Shown one piece after another: positions 48,327-57,530 of a stretch of 64,000 nucleotides of DNA. The DNA comes from Kineosporiaceae bacterium SCSIO 59966 (GTDB taxonomy: Bacteria; Actinomycetota; Actinomycetes; Actinomycetales; SCSIO-59966). The position numbers and the translations under genes were made by a program. The stretch is taken from contig CP052876.1 of NCBI GenBank assembly GCA_020881835.1, forward strand, positions 868,001 through 932,000, given 5' to 3'. A model generated the notes under the pieces. The model saw only the letters and a list, made by a program, of their open reading frames with translations. It searched no databases and had not been told where the DNA came from. Numbering within the stretch: position 1 is the first letter of the stretch; every line of letters starts with the position of its first letter.

Positions 48327-48366
48327 GCCTCGAGCGGGCTCCCGAGCGCGGGGGCCCGCTCGAGGC
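48327..48366 (+). terminator. Perfect 13-bp hairpin between khpA and rimM
   Basis: GCCTCGAGCGGGC (48327-48339) and GCCCGCTCGAGGC (48354-48366) are fully complementary, with a second small CCCG/CGGG stem in the loop. No T run. It may be a partial terminator or attenuator that lowers rimM-trmD relative to rpsP. Confidence 0.55.
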
Positions 48367-48394
48367 GCGTGAGCGCCTGAGCACAGGAGGACCT

Positions 48395-48901
48395 ATGGAC
48401 GTCGTCGTGGCCCGGGTGGGCCGCCCGCACGGGGTCCGCGGCGAGGTGACCGTCGAGGTGCGCACCGACGTCCCGGAGCTGAGGCTGCGTCCCGGGGCCG
48501 TGCTGTCCACCGACCCCGACCGCGGCCGGTTCACGGTCGGGTCGGCACGCGACCACAACGGCCGGCTGCTGCTCACCTTCGCCGAGGTGACCGACCGCAC
48601 CACGGCCGAGGGCCTGCGCGGCGTCCTGCTCGTGGCCGACGTCGACCCCGAGGCCGAGGAGCCCGAGCACGACGCCTGGCCGGCCGCGCGGCTCGTCGGC
48701 CTGCGGGCGGTCACCGTCGACGGGCGGGAGGTGGGACGAGTCGCCGGGGTGCTGCACCTGCCCGCCCAGGACCTGCTCGAGGTGGACCAGCCGTCCGGGG
48801 CCACCGTCCTCGTGCCGTTCGTCCGCGCCATCGTGCCGCAGGTCGACGTCGACGGCGGCCGGGTCGTACTCGACCCGCCCGGCGGGCTGCTGGAGGACTG
48901 A
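48395..48901 (+). CDS. rimM: Ribosome maturation factor RimM
   Basis: Assists 30S head assembly by binding S19. 168 residues: MDVVVARVGRPHGVRGEVTV start, N-terminal RimM beta-barrel, linker, and a C-terminal PRC barrel with LLEVDQPSGATVLVPFVRAIVPQVD. ATG follows CAGGAGG. trmD starts at the very next base after the stop. Confidence 0.97.
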   Translation: MDVVVARVGRPHGVRGEVTVEVRTDVPELRLRPGAVLSTDPDRGRFTVGSARDHNGRLLLTFAEVTDRTTAEGLRGVLLVADVDPEAEEPEHDAWPAARLVGLRAVTVDGREVGRVAGVLHLPAQDLLEVDQPSGATVLVPFVRAIVPQVDVDGGRVVLDPPGGLLED

Positions 48902-49705
48902 GTGCGCCTCGACGTCGTCACGATCTTCCCCGAGTACCTCGCCCCGCTGGACCTGTCGCTCATCGGCCGGGCCCGGCGCGACGGCGTCCTCGACCTCGCC
49001 GTCCACGACCTGCGGGACTTCACCCACGACCGGCACCGGACCGTCGACGACTCCCCGGCCGGCGGGGGAGCCGGCATGGTGATGCGGCCTGAGCCGTGGG
49101 GCGAGGCCCTGGACGCCGTCCTGGCCGCCGGCCGCTCCGCGCTCGGCGACGACACCGCCTTGCCCACCCTCGTCGTGCCCACCCCGAGCGGGACGCCGTT
49201 CACCCAGGCGGCCGCGCACGAGCTCGCCGGACTGCCCTGGCTGGCGTTCGCCTGCGGTCGGTACGAAGGCATCGACGAGCGGGTGCTCGAGGACGCCGCC
49301 GAGCGGATGCCGGTCCGACCGCTGAGCATCGGCGACTACGTGCTGGGCGGCGGCGAGGCCGCCGTCCTCGTCGTCGTCGAGGCCGTGGCCCGGCTCCTGC
49401 CGGGGGTCGTCGGCAACCCCGAGTCCCTCGTCGAGGAGTCGCACGCCGCCGGCCTGCTGGAGTACCCGGTGTACACCCGGCCAGCCACCTGGCGCGGCCG
49501 GTCCGTGCCCGAGGTGCTGTCCTCCGGGAACCACGCGCTCGTCGCCCGCTGGCGCCGGGACGAGGCTCTGCGCCGCACCGCGCGACGGCGACCCGATCTC
49601 GTGGAGCGGCTGGACCCGGCCGGTCTGGACGCCGCCGACCTGGCCCTGCTCGACGACCTCGGTTGGGTGCTCGAGCACGGGCGGCTGCGCCGGGCCGGGC
49701 CCTGA
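48902..49705 (+). CDS. trmD: tRNA (guanine(37)-N1)-methyltransferase
   Basis: Methylates G37 next to the anticodon, preventing frameshifting. 267 residues in the SPOUT trefoil-knot fold: [11 protein letters not shown] start, [24 protein letters not shown] and [17 protein letters not shown], which form the SAM knot, then the C-terminal tRNA-binding domain with [19 protein letters not shown] abuts the rimM stop with no space. A perfect terminator hairpin follows. Confidence 0.97.
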   Translation: MRLDVVTIFPEYLAPLDLSLIGRARRDGVLDLAVHDLRDFTHDRHRTVDDSPAGGGAGMVMRPEPWGEALDAVLAAGRSALGDDTALPTLVVPTPSGTPFTQAAAHELAGLPWLAFACGRYEGIDERVLEDAAERMPVRPLSIGDYVLGGGEAAVLVVVEAVARLLPGVVGNPESLVEESHAAGLLEYPVYTRPATWRGRSVPEVLSSGNHALVARWRRDEALRRTARRRPDLVERLDPAGLDAADLALLDDLGWVLEHGRLRRAGP

Positions 49706-49713
49706 GCCGGCAC

Positions 49714-49746
49714 CCGGAGCCCGCGGTTTCGCCCCGCGGGCTCCGG
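49714..49746 (+). terminator. Perfect 13-bp terminator hairpin after trmD
   Basis: CCGGAGCCCGCGG (49714-49726), a seven-base loop, CCGCGGGCTCCGG (49734-49746). It ends seven bases before the rplS -10. No T run. Confidence 0.7.
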
Positions 49747-49752
49747 CTGTGG

Positions 49753-49831
49753 CAGACTGAGCGATCGTGTCGCGCCCGCGACCGTCCGGTCCTGCCGCAG
49801 GGGGACCGGTCCGAGGCGGGACGCGCGACAC
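49753..49831 (+). promoter_or_regulatory. rplS promoter (-10) and nested-stem 5' leader
   Basis: -10-like CAGACT (49753-49758) predicts a start near 49765. The RNA would begin almost at once with GTGTCGCGC (49767-49775) pairing with GCGCGACAC (49823-49831), enclosing CCGGTCC (49786-49792) paired with GGACCGG (49803-49809). A candidate L19 autoregulatory leader; the role is inferred. Confidence 0.5.
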
Positions 49832-49915
49832 CCACCGAACCGGACACCCCGGCGCCACGCCGCGCCGCCGAGCAGCGCGCACGTGACCTGTGGCACGGCG
49901 CAGAGAGCGACTGAC

Positions 49916-50275
49916 ATGCACACCCTGGACTCCGTCGACGCCGCCAGCCTGCGCGACGACCTGCCGGACTTCCGCGCCGGCGACACCGTCAAGGTCCACG
50001 TCAGGGTCGTGGAGGGCAACCGCTCCCGCGTCCAGGTCTTCCAGGGCGTCGTCATCCGCCGCCAGGGGGACGGGGTCCGCGAGACCTTCACCGTCCGCAA
50101 GGTCAGTTTCGGCGTCGGTGTCGAGCGCACCTTCCCCGTGCACACCCCGGTGATCGAGAAGATCGAGCGGGTCAGCCGAGGTGACGTCCGCCGCGCCAAG
50201 CTGTACTACCTGCGCAACCTGCGCGGCAAGGCCGCCAAGATCCGCGAGAAGCGCGAGACCACCCCGGCGCGCTGA
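49916..50275 (+). CDS. rplS: 50S ribosomal protein L19
   Basis: A 119-residue ribosomal protein at the 30S-50S interface. Recognisable: [52 protein letters not shown] and [18 protein letters not shown] at 49916 is the family start; an in-frame start 33 bases earlier lacks support. Signal peptidase genes follow, the usual actinobacterial order. Confidence 0.98.
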   Translation: MHTLDSVDAASLRDDLPDFRAGDTVKVHVRVVEGNRSRVQVFQGVVIRRQGDGVRETFTVRKVSFGVGVERTFPVHTPVIEKIERVSRGDVRRAKLYYLRNLRGKAAKIREKRETTPAR

Positions 50276-50328
50276 CACCCGGCGCAGCGGCACCCGGGGC
50301 GCCGAGGCCCGTCGGCCGAGGCTCCGCC

Positions 50329-50892
50329 GTGCCGGCTCGCAGGTGGCCCTGGTGGGCCGAGGTCGCCGCCGCGGCCGTGCTCGCGGTGCTGGTCACCGTG
50401 GCGCTGCGGCTGCTCGTCGTCCAGGCGTTCGTCATCCCGACGGCGTCCATGCAGCCGCTCCTGCAGCCGGGGGACCGGGTGGCGGTCCTGCGGCTGCCGG
50501 CGTTCACCGGCGACGTTCAGCGCGGTGACGTCGTCGTGTTCGACGGCCGCGGGACCTTCCCCGACGGCGGCGACTACGCCAAACGGGTGGTCGGCGTGGC
50601 CGGGGACCGGGTCGCCTGCTGCGCCGCCGACGGCCGGCTCACCGTGAACGGTGCGCCGCTCGAGGAGCCCTACCTCTATCCTGGCGACCGGCCGAGTGAC
50701 CTCCAGTTCGACGTGGTCGTCCCGCAGGGGCGGCTCTGGGTGCTGGGAGACCACCGCAGCGTGTCCGCAGACTCGCGTTCCCTCCTGGGTCGCCCAGGCG
50801 GTGGGATGGTGCGTCAGGACCGGGTCACCGGCCGCGTCGTCGCGGTCCTGTGGCCGGTCGACCGGATCGGGATCGTCGAGAGGACGCCGTGA
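50329..50892 (+). CDS. lepB: Signal peptidase I (first copy)
   Basis: Membrane serine protease that removes signal peptides. 187 residues: N-terminal helix (about 9-30), catalytic Ser40 in IPTASMQPLL and Lys85 in YAKRVVGVAGD, then YLYPGD and the box E region VLGDHRSVSADSR. A double Cys (VACC) after the Lys motif is shared with the next gene. The GTGA overlap with the second lepB shows a coupled pair that probably arose by duplication. Confidence 0.95.
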   Translation: MPARRWPWWAEVAAAAVLAVLVTVALRLLVVQAFVIPTASMQPLLQPGDRVAVLRLPAFTGDVQRGDVVVFDGRGTFPDGGDYAKRVVGVAGDRVACCAADGRLTVNGAPLEEPYLYPGDRPSDLQFDVVVPQGRLWVLGDHRSVSADSRSLLGRPGGGMVRQDRVTGRVVAVLWPVDRIGIVERTP

Positions 50893-51590
50893 GCGAGCGC
50901 ACCGAGGAACGTCGCGCCGGCACCCGGCTGCTGGGTCTGGTCCGCGAGACCGTCATCGTCGTGGGCACCGCCCTCGTGCTGTCCCTGCTGATCAAGACGT
51001 TCCTCGTCCAGGCCTTCTACATCCCGAGCCCGTCGATGGAGCCGACCCTCGTCGCGGGGGACCGGGTGCTCGTCAGCCAGCTCACACCCGGGCCGATCGA
51101 CCTGTCCCGAGGTGACGTCGTCGTCTTCCACGACCCCGGCCAGTGGCTGGACCCGGTGCCGCAGCCCGACCGCAGTGCGGTCGGGGACGTCGTCGTCGAC
51201 CTGCTGACGTTCGTCGGGATCCTGCCGCAGGACTCCGGCGAGCACCTCATCAAGCGGGTGATCGGGCTGCCCGGGGACGTCGTCGCCTGCTGCGACGCGC
51301 AGGGCCGGGTGACCGTCAACGGCGTCCCGCTGGACGAGCCGTACGTCTACCCCGGCGATGCACCCAGCGACATGACCTTCGAGGTGACCGTCGGTCCCGA
51401 CGCGCTGTGGGTGATGGGCGACCACCGCGGGGCCTCCCAGGACTCCCGTTGGCACCAGGACCTCCAGGGCGGCGGCACCGTGCCGGTCGACGAGGTCGTC
51501 GGGCGTGCGATCGCCGTCATCTGGCCGCCGTCGCGGCTGGACTGGCTGGGGAACCACCCCGAGGTCTTCGAGGCTGTCCCCGAGCCGTGA
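50889..51590 (+). CDS. lepB: Signal peptidase I (second copy)
   Basis: 233 residues: N-terminal helix [20 protein letters not shown], catalytic Ser49 in [10 protein letters not shown] and Lys122 in [18 protein letters not shown] and [15 protein letters not shown]. It is longer than the first copy because of an insert (about 84-118) between the Ser and Lys motifs. The frame extends upstream, but the GTG overlapping the first copy's stop is the natural start. It ends in a GTGA overlap with the Nudix gene. Confidence 0.95.
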   Translation: MSERTEERRAGTRLLGLVRETVIVVGTALVLSLLIKTFLVQAFYIPSPSMEPTLVAGDRVLVSQLTPGPIDLSRGDVVVFHDPGQWLDPVPQPDRSAVGDVVVDLLTFVGILPQDSGEHLIKRVIGLPGDVVACCDAQGRVTVNGVPLDEPYVYPGDAPSDMTFEVTVGPDALWVMGDHRGASQDSRWHQDLQGGGTVPVDEVVGRAIAVIWPPSRLDWLGNHPEVFEAVPEP

Positions 51591-52090
51591 GCGCCGGAGC
51601 CGCCGACCGGGGTACCGGGACGGCACCCGCGGGGCGGCGCGCCGCCCGGGTGCTGTGCCTCGACCCGGACGGCGCCCTGCTGCTGGTCGGCGGCACGGAC
51701 CCGGCGCGCCCGCTCGCCCCGGCGGTGTGGCTGCCGCCCGGTGGCGGGGTGACGGCCGGGGAGAGCGCCGAGGCCGCCGCCCGCCGGGAGCTCTTCGAGG
51801 AGACGGGGCTGTGGCTGGACGACGTCGGCCCGGCCGTCACCGCGCGGACCGTCGAGTTCGACTTCGCCGGACGCCGCTTCCGCCAGCGGGAGACCTGGTT
51901 CGCCGTCCGGGTCGCACGTTTCGAGCCCCGTCCGACGGCGTGGACCCCGTGGGAGCGCAGGTCGCTCGTCGGTACGACGTGGTGGCGTCCGGGGGACCCG
52001 CCGCCGGGGCCCGTCCCGGACGACGTCGTCCGGCTCGGCCTCGGCGCCCACCGGGACCTGCCGGCCGCGCCCAGGCGGGTGGGGCTGTGA
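51587..52090 (+). CDS. Nudix hydrolase
   Basis: A 167-residue hydrolase of nucleoside diphosphates linked to other moieties. The Nudix box is intact: [20 protein letters not shown] continuing ETGL (G-x5-E-x7-REUxEExGU). VWLPPGGG just before it is typical. Substrate unknown. Start and end both use GTGA overlaps (with lepB and rnhB), so it lies in a tightly coupled run from lepB to DUF2469. Confidence 0.9.
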   Translation: MSAGAADRGTGTAPAGRRAARVLCLDPDGALLLVGGTDPARPLAPAVWLPPGGGVTAGESAEAAARRELFEETGLWLDDVGPAVTARTVEFDFAGRRFRQRETWFAVRVARFEPRPTAWTPWERRSLVGTTWWRPGDPPPGPVPDDVVRLGLGAHRDLPAAPRRVGL

Positions 52091-52911
52091 CGGTGGCAGC
52101 CGCCCGCCGCGGGCCGCGCTCGACGGTCCCCACGCTGCGGGAGGAGCGCCGGCTGCTGCGCGCCGGTGCCCGGCTCGTCGCCGGCGTCGACGAGGTGGGC
52201 CGCGGAGCGCTCGCCGGGCCGGTGACGGTCGGCGTCGTCGTCGTGCAGGCCACGACCCGCAGCGCGCCGGCCGGTCTGCGCGACTCCAAGCTGCTCACCC
52301 CCGCGGCCCGCGAGGCACTCGTGCCCCGGCTGCGCCGCTGGGCCACCTCCTGGGCGGTCGGGCACGCCGAGCCGCACGAGATCGACGCCCACGGCATCCT
52401 GTCCGCTCTGCGCCTCGCCGGGAACCGGGCGCTGGCCCGCCTGCCCGAGCCCCCGGACGCCGTCCTCCTCGACGGGTCCTACGACTGGCTGACCCGCCCG
52501 GCCCTGCCGCTGTCCCTGTTCGGCGACCTCGAGCCGGACGCCGCCCCCGACGTCCACCTCGCCGAGGGCTGCGTGCGCACCCTGGTCAAGGGCGACCTGC
52601 GGTGCGCCGCCGTCGCCGCGGCCAGTGTCCTGGCCAAGACCGAGCGGGACGCGCTGATGCGGCAACGGGCGCAGGTGTACCCGGACTACGGCTGGGCCGG
52701 GAACAAGGGCTACTCCGCGCCCGAGCACCTCGAGGCTCTTGGGCTCCTGGGCCCCTGCGAGCAGCACCGGCGCAGCTGGCGCCTGCCCCGCAGCGGGCCC
52801 GCGGACGCCGCCCGGACCGGTGCCGGCGAGCCGGCCGCCGGGGTCCCTGAGCCCGGCGCCGGGACCGTGCCGCTCTTCGAGGACCCGTCCGACGGCACAA
52901 TGGCCCCGTGA
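52087..52911 (+). CDS. rnhB: Ribonuclease HII
   Basis: Removes RNA, including single ribonucleotides, from DNA hybrids. 274 residues: [14 protein letters not shown] with catalytic Asp35/Glu36, LLDGSYDWL with the third Asp, [13 protein letters not shown] and [14 protein letters not shown]-terminal extension of about 45 residues (Ala/Gly/Pro-rich) follows the catalytic core. GTG start overlaps the Nudix stop; its stop overlaps the DUF2469 start. Confidence 0.96.
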   Translation: MTVAAARRGPRSTVPTLREERRLLRAGARLVAGVDEVGRGALAGPVTVGVVVVQATTRSAPAGLRDSKLLTPAAREALVPRLRRWATSWAVGHAEPHEIDAHGILSALRLAGNRALARLPEPPDAVLLDGSYDWLTRPALPLSLFGDLEPDAAPDVHLAEGCVRTLVKGDLRCAAVAAASVLAKTERDALMRQRAQVYPDYGWAGNKGYSAPEHLEALGLLGPCEQHRRSWRLPRSGPADAARTGAGEPAAGVPEPGAGTVPLFEDPSDGTMAP

Positions 52912-53231
52912 GCGCCGAGGACCTGGAGAACTACGAGACCGAGATGGAGCTCGCGCTCTACCGCGAGTACCGGGACGTCGTGGGGCTGTTCTCCTACGTC
53001 GTGGAGACCGAGCGGCGCTTCTACCTGGCCAACCGGGTCGAGCTCGTCCCCAGGACTTCGGACGGCGAGGTGTGGTTCGAGCTCACCCTCACCGACGCCT
53101 GGGTCTGGGACGTCTACCGCTCGGCCCGGTTCGTCAAGAGCGTACGGATCGTGACCTTCAAGGACGTCAACGTCGAGGAGCTGTCGAAGACGGACCTCGA
53201 GGTGCCCAAGCCGGAGGGCTTCTCCCGGTAG
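52908..53231 (+). CDS. DUF2469-family protein
   Basis: A 107-residue conserved actinobacterial protein ([20 protein letters not shown] start; [32 protein letters not shown]; ends VPKPEGFSR). Highly conserved, always near rnhB and yraN; function unknown. It starts at a GTGA overlap with rnhB, completing the coupled series. The gap after it (53232-53348) has a weak CCTGT/ACAGG hairpin. Confidence 0.93.
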   Translation: MSAEDLENYETEMELALYREYRDVVGLFSYVVETERRFYLANRVELVPRTSDGEVWFELTLTDAWVWDVYRSARFVKSVRIVTFKDVNVEELSKTDLEVPKPEGFSR

Positions 53232-53348
53232 CAGCCGCGGCACCTGTCCCGCACAGGCGGGCCAGCCGGGCCGGCCGTCCACAGGGTTCCCCGGAGCGGC
53301 CCTCGCCCCGCCCGGCGCACGTCACCGTGGCGCCCGGAGGTGGTTGCG

Positions 53349-53723
53349 GTGCGGGCGAAGGACGCCGTCGGACGGTACGGGGAGCGGGTCGCGGTACGGC
53401 ACCTGCTCGACCTCGGCTACCAGGTGCTGGACCGCAACTGGCGCTGCTCCCTCGGCGAGCTCGACGTCGTCGCCGTCGACGACGACTGCCTGGTCGCGGT
53501 CGAGGTGAAGACCCGCCGGTCGCTGGCCGCCGGGCACCCGCTGGAGGCGGTCACCCCCGCCAAGCTCGCCCGGCTGCGCCGGCTGCTCGGCGTCTGGCTC
53601 GCCGAGCACGCGGACGACCCGGTCCGTGGGCGGCGCTGGCCGCAGGTGCGCATCGACGTCGTCGCGGTGCTGCGGCCCGCGCGGGGTGCGGCCGTCGTCG
53701 ACCACGTGCAGGCGGTCGGGTGA
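53349..53723 (+). CDS. YraN/UPF0102-family protein (predicted endonuclease-like)
   Basis: A 124-residue PD-(D/E)XK-fold protein: GRYGERVAVRHLLDLGYQVL, NWRCSLGELDVVAVDDDCLV and AVEVKTRRSLAAGHP carry the E-x-D and E-V-K residues of the nuclease core. Often linked to DNA processing because of its place before comM and dprA. GTG at 53349 lies eight bases after GGAGG; an in-frame GTG at 53340 overlaps that site and is less likely. Its stop overlaps the comM start by one base. Confidence 0.92.
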   Translation: MRAKDAVGRYGERVAVRHLLDLGYQVLDRNWRCSLGELDVVAVDDDCLVAVEVKTRRSLAAGHPLEAVTPAKLARLRRLLGVWLAEHADDPVRGRRWPQVRIDVVAVLRPARGAAVVDHVQAVG

Positions 53724-55258
53724 TGCTCGGGCGCACCCGCTCGGTCGCCCTGCTCGGGGTCGAGGGGCACGTCGTCGAGGTGGAGGCGCACGTGGCCGAC
53801 GGGCTGCCGGCGTTCGCGCTCGTCGGTCTGCCCGACGCGTCGCTGTCCGAGGCCCGGGACCGGGTCCGGGCCGCCCTGGCCAACGCCGGCCACGGCTGGC
53901 CGCAGCGACGGGTGACCGTCAACCTGTCCCCGGCGTCCCTGCCGAAGACCGGGTCCGGGTTCGACGTCGCCGTCGCCGTCGCCCTGCTCGCCGCCCTCGG
54001 GCAGGTGCCGCCGGACTCCGCCGCCGGCACGCTGCACGTCGGCGAGCTCGGGCTGGACGGCCGGCTGCGGCCGGTCCGCGGCGTCCTGCCGGCCGTGCTG
54101 GCCGGTGCGAGGGCGGGGGTGCGGCGGGTCGTCGTGCCCGCCGCGGACGCCGACGAGGCCCGCCTCGTCGGGGACGTCGACGTGGTCGCCGCGGTGGACC
54201 TCGCCGACGTCGTCCTCGCCCACGGCGGCCTTCCCGGGCGGCCCCCGGGGCGCTCGGTGCCGGTGCCGCACCCGGTCGCCGCCCGGGCGGGTGCGCCGCG
54301 GCCGGAGCCCGACCTCGCCGACGTCGTCGGCCAGGAGGAGGCCCGTCACGCACTCGAGGTCGCCGCCGCCGGCGGCCACCACCTGCTGCTGCTCGGCCCC
54401 CCGGGAGCGGGCAAGACGATGCTCGCCGCCCGGCTGCCGGGGCTGCTGCCGGACCTCGATGACGACACCGCGGTGGAGGTCACCGCCGTGCACTCGGTGG
54501 CCGGCACCTTCGACCCCCGTGGCGGACTGCTGCGCCGGCCCCCGTTCGAGGACCCGCACCACACCGCCTCGACCGCGTCCGTCGTCGGCGGCGGGACGGG
54601 TCTGCCACGGCCCGGCGCCGCCTCCCGGGCCCACCGCGGCGTGCTCTTCCTCGACGAGGCGCCCGAGTTCCGGCACAGCGTGCTGGAGGCGCTGCGGCAG
54701 CCCCTCGAGCACGGCGAGCTCGTCATCGCCCGCTCCCGCGGGGTGGCCCGGTACCCGGCCCGCTTCCAGCTCGTGCTGGCCGCCAACCCGTGCCCGTGCG
54801 GCAAGGGCGGCGGCAAGGGCCTGGAGTGCACGTGCACGTCGCTCGCGCGGCGCCGCTACCTGCAGCGGCTGTCCGGGCCGTTGATGGACCGGGTCGACCT
54901 GCAGGTGCAGGTGCAGCCGGTGTCGCACCGGGCGATCCGCGGTGGGCCCGGGGAGAGCAGCGCCGTCGTCGCCGGCCGCGTCCGGGCCGCGCGGGCCGCC
55001 CAGCGGGAGCGGCTCGCCGGCACCGGCTGGCAGTGCAACGGGGAGGTGCCGGGCCCGCTGCTGCGTGGCCGCTTGCGCCTGGCGCCGCCGGCGACGGCGG
55101 CGATCGACCGGGCCCTGGACCGCGGCCTGCTCACCGCCCGCGGGTACGACCGGGTGCTGCGGACGGCGTGGACGCTCGCCGACCTGGCCGGCAGGAGCCC
55201 CGGGCGCGAGGAGGTGGAGCGGGCCGTGTTCCTGCGGACGATGGGGGGCGCGGCGTGA
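53723..55258 (+). CDS. comM: YifB/ComM-family Mg-chelatase-like AAA+ ATPase
   Basis: 511 residues. ComM is a hexameric helicase promoting branch migration during natural transformation. Seen: an N-terminal Lon-like domain (GLPAFALVGLPDASLSEARD), Walker A GPPGAGKTM, Walker B LFLDEAPEF, and NPCPCGKGGGKGLECTCT, a Cys cluster probably binding zinc. It overlaps dprA by GTGA, so the pair is co-expressed; whether this organism is competent is unknown. Confidence 0.95.
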   Translation: MLGRTRSVALLGVEGHVVEVEAHVADGLPAFALVGLPDASLSEARDRVRAALANAGHGWPQRRVTVNLSPASLPKTGSGFDVAVAVALLAALGQVPPDSAAGTLHVGELGLDGRLRPVRGVLPAVLAGARAGVRRVVVPAADADEARLVGDVDVVAAVDLADVVLAHGGLPGRPPGRSVPVPHPVAARAGAPRPEPDLADVVGQEEARHALEVAAAGGHHLLLLGPPGAGKTMLAARLPGLLPDLDDDTAVEVTAVHSVAGTFDPRGGLLRRPPFEDPHHTASTASVVGGGTGLPRPGAASRAHRGVLFLDEAPEFRHSVLEALRQPLEHGELVIARSRGVARYPARFQLVLAANPCPCGKGGGKGLECTCTSLARRRYLQRLSGPLMDRVDLQVQVQPVSHRAIRGGPGESSAVVAGRVRAARAAQRERLAGTGWQCNGEVPGPLLRGRLRLAPPATAAIDRALDRGLLTARGYDRVLRTAWTLADLAGRSPGREEVERAVFLRTMGGAA

Positions 55259-56430
55259 CGGACCTGCTGACCCGTCGCGGCGACGCCGACCGGGTGGCCC
55301 GCGCCGCGTGGACCCGGCTGGCCGAACCGGGTGACGAGGCGGCCGGCGCGGCCATCGCGGCGCTCGGCGCCGCCGGCGCCCTCGAGCACGTCCTGGCCGG
55401 GCGGCGGCTGCCGCCGGAGGTCCTCGAGCACTGGGACGCGGGCAGCCCGGCCCGCCTGAACCGGGCGCTGGCCAGGTGGCGCACCCGGGTCGACGTCCTG
55501 GCCCCGGACCGGGACCTGGACACCGTGGCCCGCTTCGGCGGACGGTTCGTCACCCCCGAGGACCCGGAGTGGCCCGCCGGGGTCGACGACCTCGACCTCG
55601 CCCGCCCGTACGGGCTGTGGGTGCTCGGGCAGCGGCCGCTCGGGCCGGCGGTCGGCGCCGGGGTGTCCGTGGTGGGCGCCCGGGCCGCGACGGCCTACGG
55701 GCTCACCGTCGCCACCGACCTCGCCGCCGGTCTCGCCGCCCAGGGGCTCACCGTCGTCTCCGGCGCCGCCTTCGGCGTCGACGCCGCCGCGCACCGCGGC
55801 GCGCTCGCCGCCCCCGGTCTCACCGTCGCCGTGCTCGCCTGCGGCGTCGACCGCTTCTACCCGATGGCGCACGAGAGCCTGCTGCGCACGGTCGCGGCCG
55901 AGGGCCTGGTCGTCGCCGAGGTCGCCCCCGGCACCACGGTGATGCGGGACCGGCTGCTGCAGCGCAACCGGCTCATCGCCGCGCTCACCCGCGGCACCGT
56001 CGTCGTCGAGGCCGGCGTGCGCTCGGGCGCCCTGGTCACGGCCCGGCACGCCGCCACGCTCGGGCGGGCCCTCGGCGCCGTCCCCGGGCCGGTCGGCTCC
56101 GCCGCCAGCGCCGGCTGCCACGTGCTGCTGCGGGAGTACGGCGCCGTGTGCGTCACCGACGCCGACGAGGTCGCCGAGCTGGTCCGGCCGATCGGGGTCG
56201 GGCCGACCGCCGCGGACCGTGCCCCCTCGGCGCCGGAGGAGGACCTGCCGCCGCAGCAGGCCCGGGTCCTGGAGTCGCTGCCCGTGCGCCGGCCCGTCGG
56301 CGTGGACTCCCTGGTCCGGGTGGCCGGCCTGCCCCGGCCGGACGTCGAGCAGGCGCTGGCCGGTCTCTACCTGGCCGGCCTGGCCGAGTTCCGGACCGGA
56401 GCCGACGGCCAGGTGTGGCGACGGACCTGA
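55255..56430 (+). CDS. dprA: DNA-processing protein DprA
   Basis: Loads RecA on incoming single-stranded DNA. 391 residues: N-terminal SAM-like extension, Rossmann-like core with [57 protein letters not shown] and AVPGPVGS, and a C-terminal winged-helix segment ([19 protein letters not shown]). GTG overlaps the comM stop. It is followed by xerC and the sigma factor gene, the standard actinobacterial order. Confidence 0.96.
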   Translation: MTDLLTRRGDADRVARAAWTRLAEPGDEAAGAAIAALGAAGALEHVLAGRRLPPEVLEHWDAGSPARLNRALARWRTRVDVLAPDRDLDTVARFGGRFVTPEDPEWPAGVDDLDLARPYGLWVLGQRPLGPAVGAGVSVVGARAATAYGLTVATDLAAGLAAQGLTVVSGAAFGVDAAAHRGALAAPGLTVAVLACGVDRFYPMAHESLLRTVAAEGLVVAEVAPGTTVMRDRLLQRNRLIAALTRGTVVVEAGVRSGALVTARHAATLGRALGAVPGPVGSAASAGCHVLLREYGAVCVTDADEVAELVRPIGVGPTAADRAPSAPEEDLPPQQARVLESLPVRRPVGVDSLVRVAGLPRPDVEQALAGLYLAGLAEFRTGADGQVWRRT

Positions 56431-56561
56431 GACGGGTGCCGCTCGGACCAGGCCCCGAGGCCGCCTGTTCCGACGCGAGGGGACACGCCGTGCCCGGGCC
56501 GCCACGCCGGGCGTGTCGACGGTGCTTGTGCCGGGGCGCGGCAGGGTCCACGGTGTGCGCC

Positions 56562-57530
56562 ATGACGACGGAGGTGCCCGCCGCCGCGGCGTCCACGCGT
56601 CTGCCGGAGGACCCGCGTCTGCCGGAGCAGCTGGAACAGGTGCTGGTGGACTTTCGCCGGCACCTGGAGGCCGAGCGTGGGCGCTCGACGCACACCGTGC
56701 GCGCCTACCTCGCCGACGTCGCGGGGCTGCTCGCGGAGGTTGCGGCCACCGGTGCCACCGGCCTGGACGGACTCGACCTGCCGCTGCTGCGCTCCTGGCT
56801 GGCCCGGATGGCCGCCGCCGGCCTGGCCCGCAGCACCCTGGCCCGGCGGGCGTCGGCGGCCCGGACCTTCACCTCCTGGGCGGTTCGCACCGGCCGGCTC
56901 GAGACCGACCCGGCGCTGCGGCTGCGCGCGCCGCACCCGGACCGGCACCTGCCCACCGTGCTGCGGGCGGAGCAGGCCGCGCGGCTGCTGGACCTTGCCG
57001 CGGTCCGGGCCGACGACGGTGCGCCGACGCACCTGCGGGACCGGGCCGCTCTCGAGCTGCTCTACGCGTGCGGCATCCGGGTCGCCGAGCTCGTCGGCCT
57101 CGACGTCGACGACGTGGAGCTCGACCGCCGCACCCTGCGGGTGCTCGGCAAGGGCGCGCGCGAACGGGTGGTGCCCTTCGGGGTGCCGGCCGAGCGGGCG
57201 GTCCGCGGCTGGCTCACCCGGGGACGCCCGCGGCTGGCCACCGCGGCGTCCGGGCCGGCCCTGCTGCTCGGAGCACGGGGCAACCGGTGGGGCACCCGTC
57301 AGGTCCGGGACGTCGTGCACCGGCTGCTCGCCGACCTCGGGGACGGCACGGACGCCGGGCCGCACGCGCTGCGGCACAGCGCGGCGACCCACCTGCTCGA
57401 CGGGGGCGCGGACCTCCGCAGCGTTCAGGAGCTTCTCGGTCACGCTAGTCTCGCCACGACGCAGGTCTACACGCACGTGTCGGTGGAGCGCCTGCGTCGC
57501 AGCTACGACCGGGCCCACCCACGGGCATGA
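56562..57530 (+). CDS. xerC: Tyrosine recombinase XerC
   Basis: Resolves chromosome dimers at dif with a partner recombinase. 322 residues: N-terminal core-binding SAM-like domain ([20 protein letters not shown]), then catalytic residues Arg in [12 protein letters not shown], Lys in [29 protein letters not shown] (His, Arg), [16 protein letters not shown] (His, nucleophile Tyr). ATG at 56562; the stop overlaps the next start (ATGA). No dif-like site is seen nearby. Confidence 0.95.
   Translation: MTTEVPAAAASTRLPEDPRLPEQLEQVLVDFRRHLEAERGRSTHTVRAYLADVAGLLAEVAATGATGLDGLDLPLLRSWLARMAAAGLARSTLARRASAARTFTSWAVRTGRLETDPALRLRAPHPDRHLPTVLRAEQAARLLDLAAVRADDGAPTHLRDRAALELLYACGIRVAELVGLDVDDVELDRRTLRVLGKGARERVVPFGVPAERAVRGWLTRGRPRLATAASGPALLLGARGNRWGTRQVRDVVHRLLADLGDGTDAGPHALRHSAATHLLDGGADLRSVQELLGHASLATTQVYTHVSVERLRRSYDRAHPRA

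Noticed and set aside
56431-56561. dif site next to xerC
   Set aside because: No 28-base XerC/XerD-type inverted core is recognisable in this gap.
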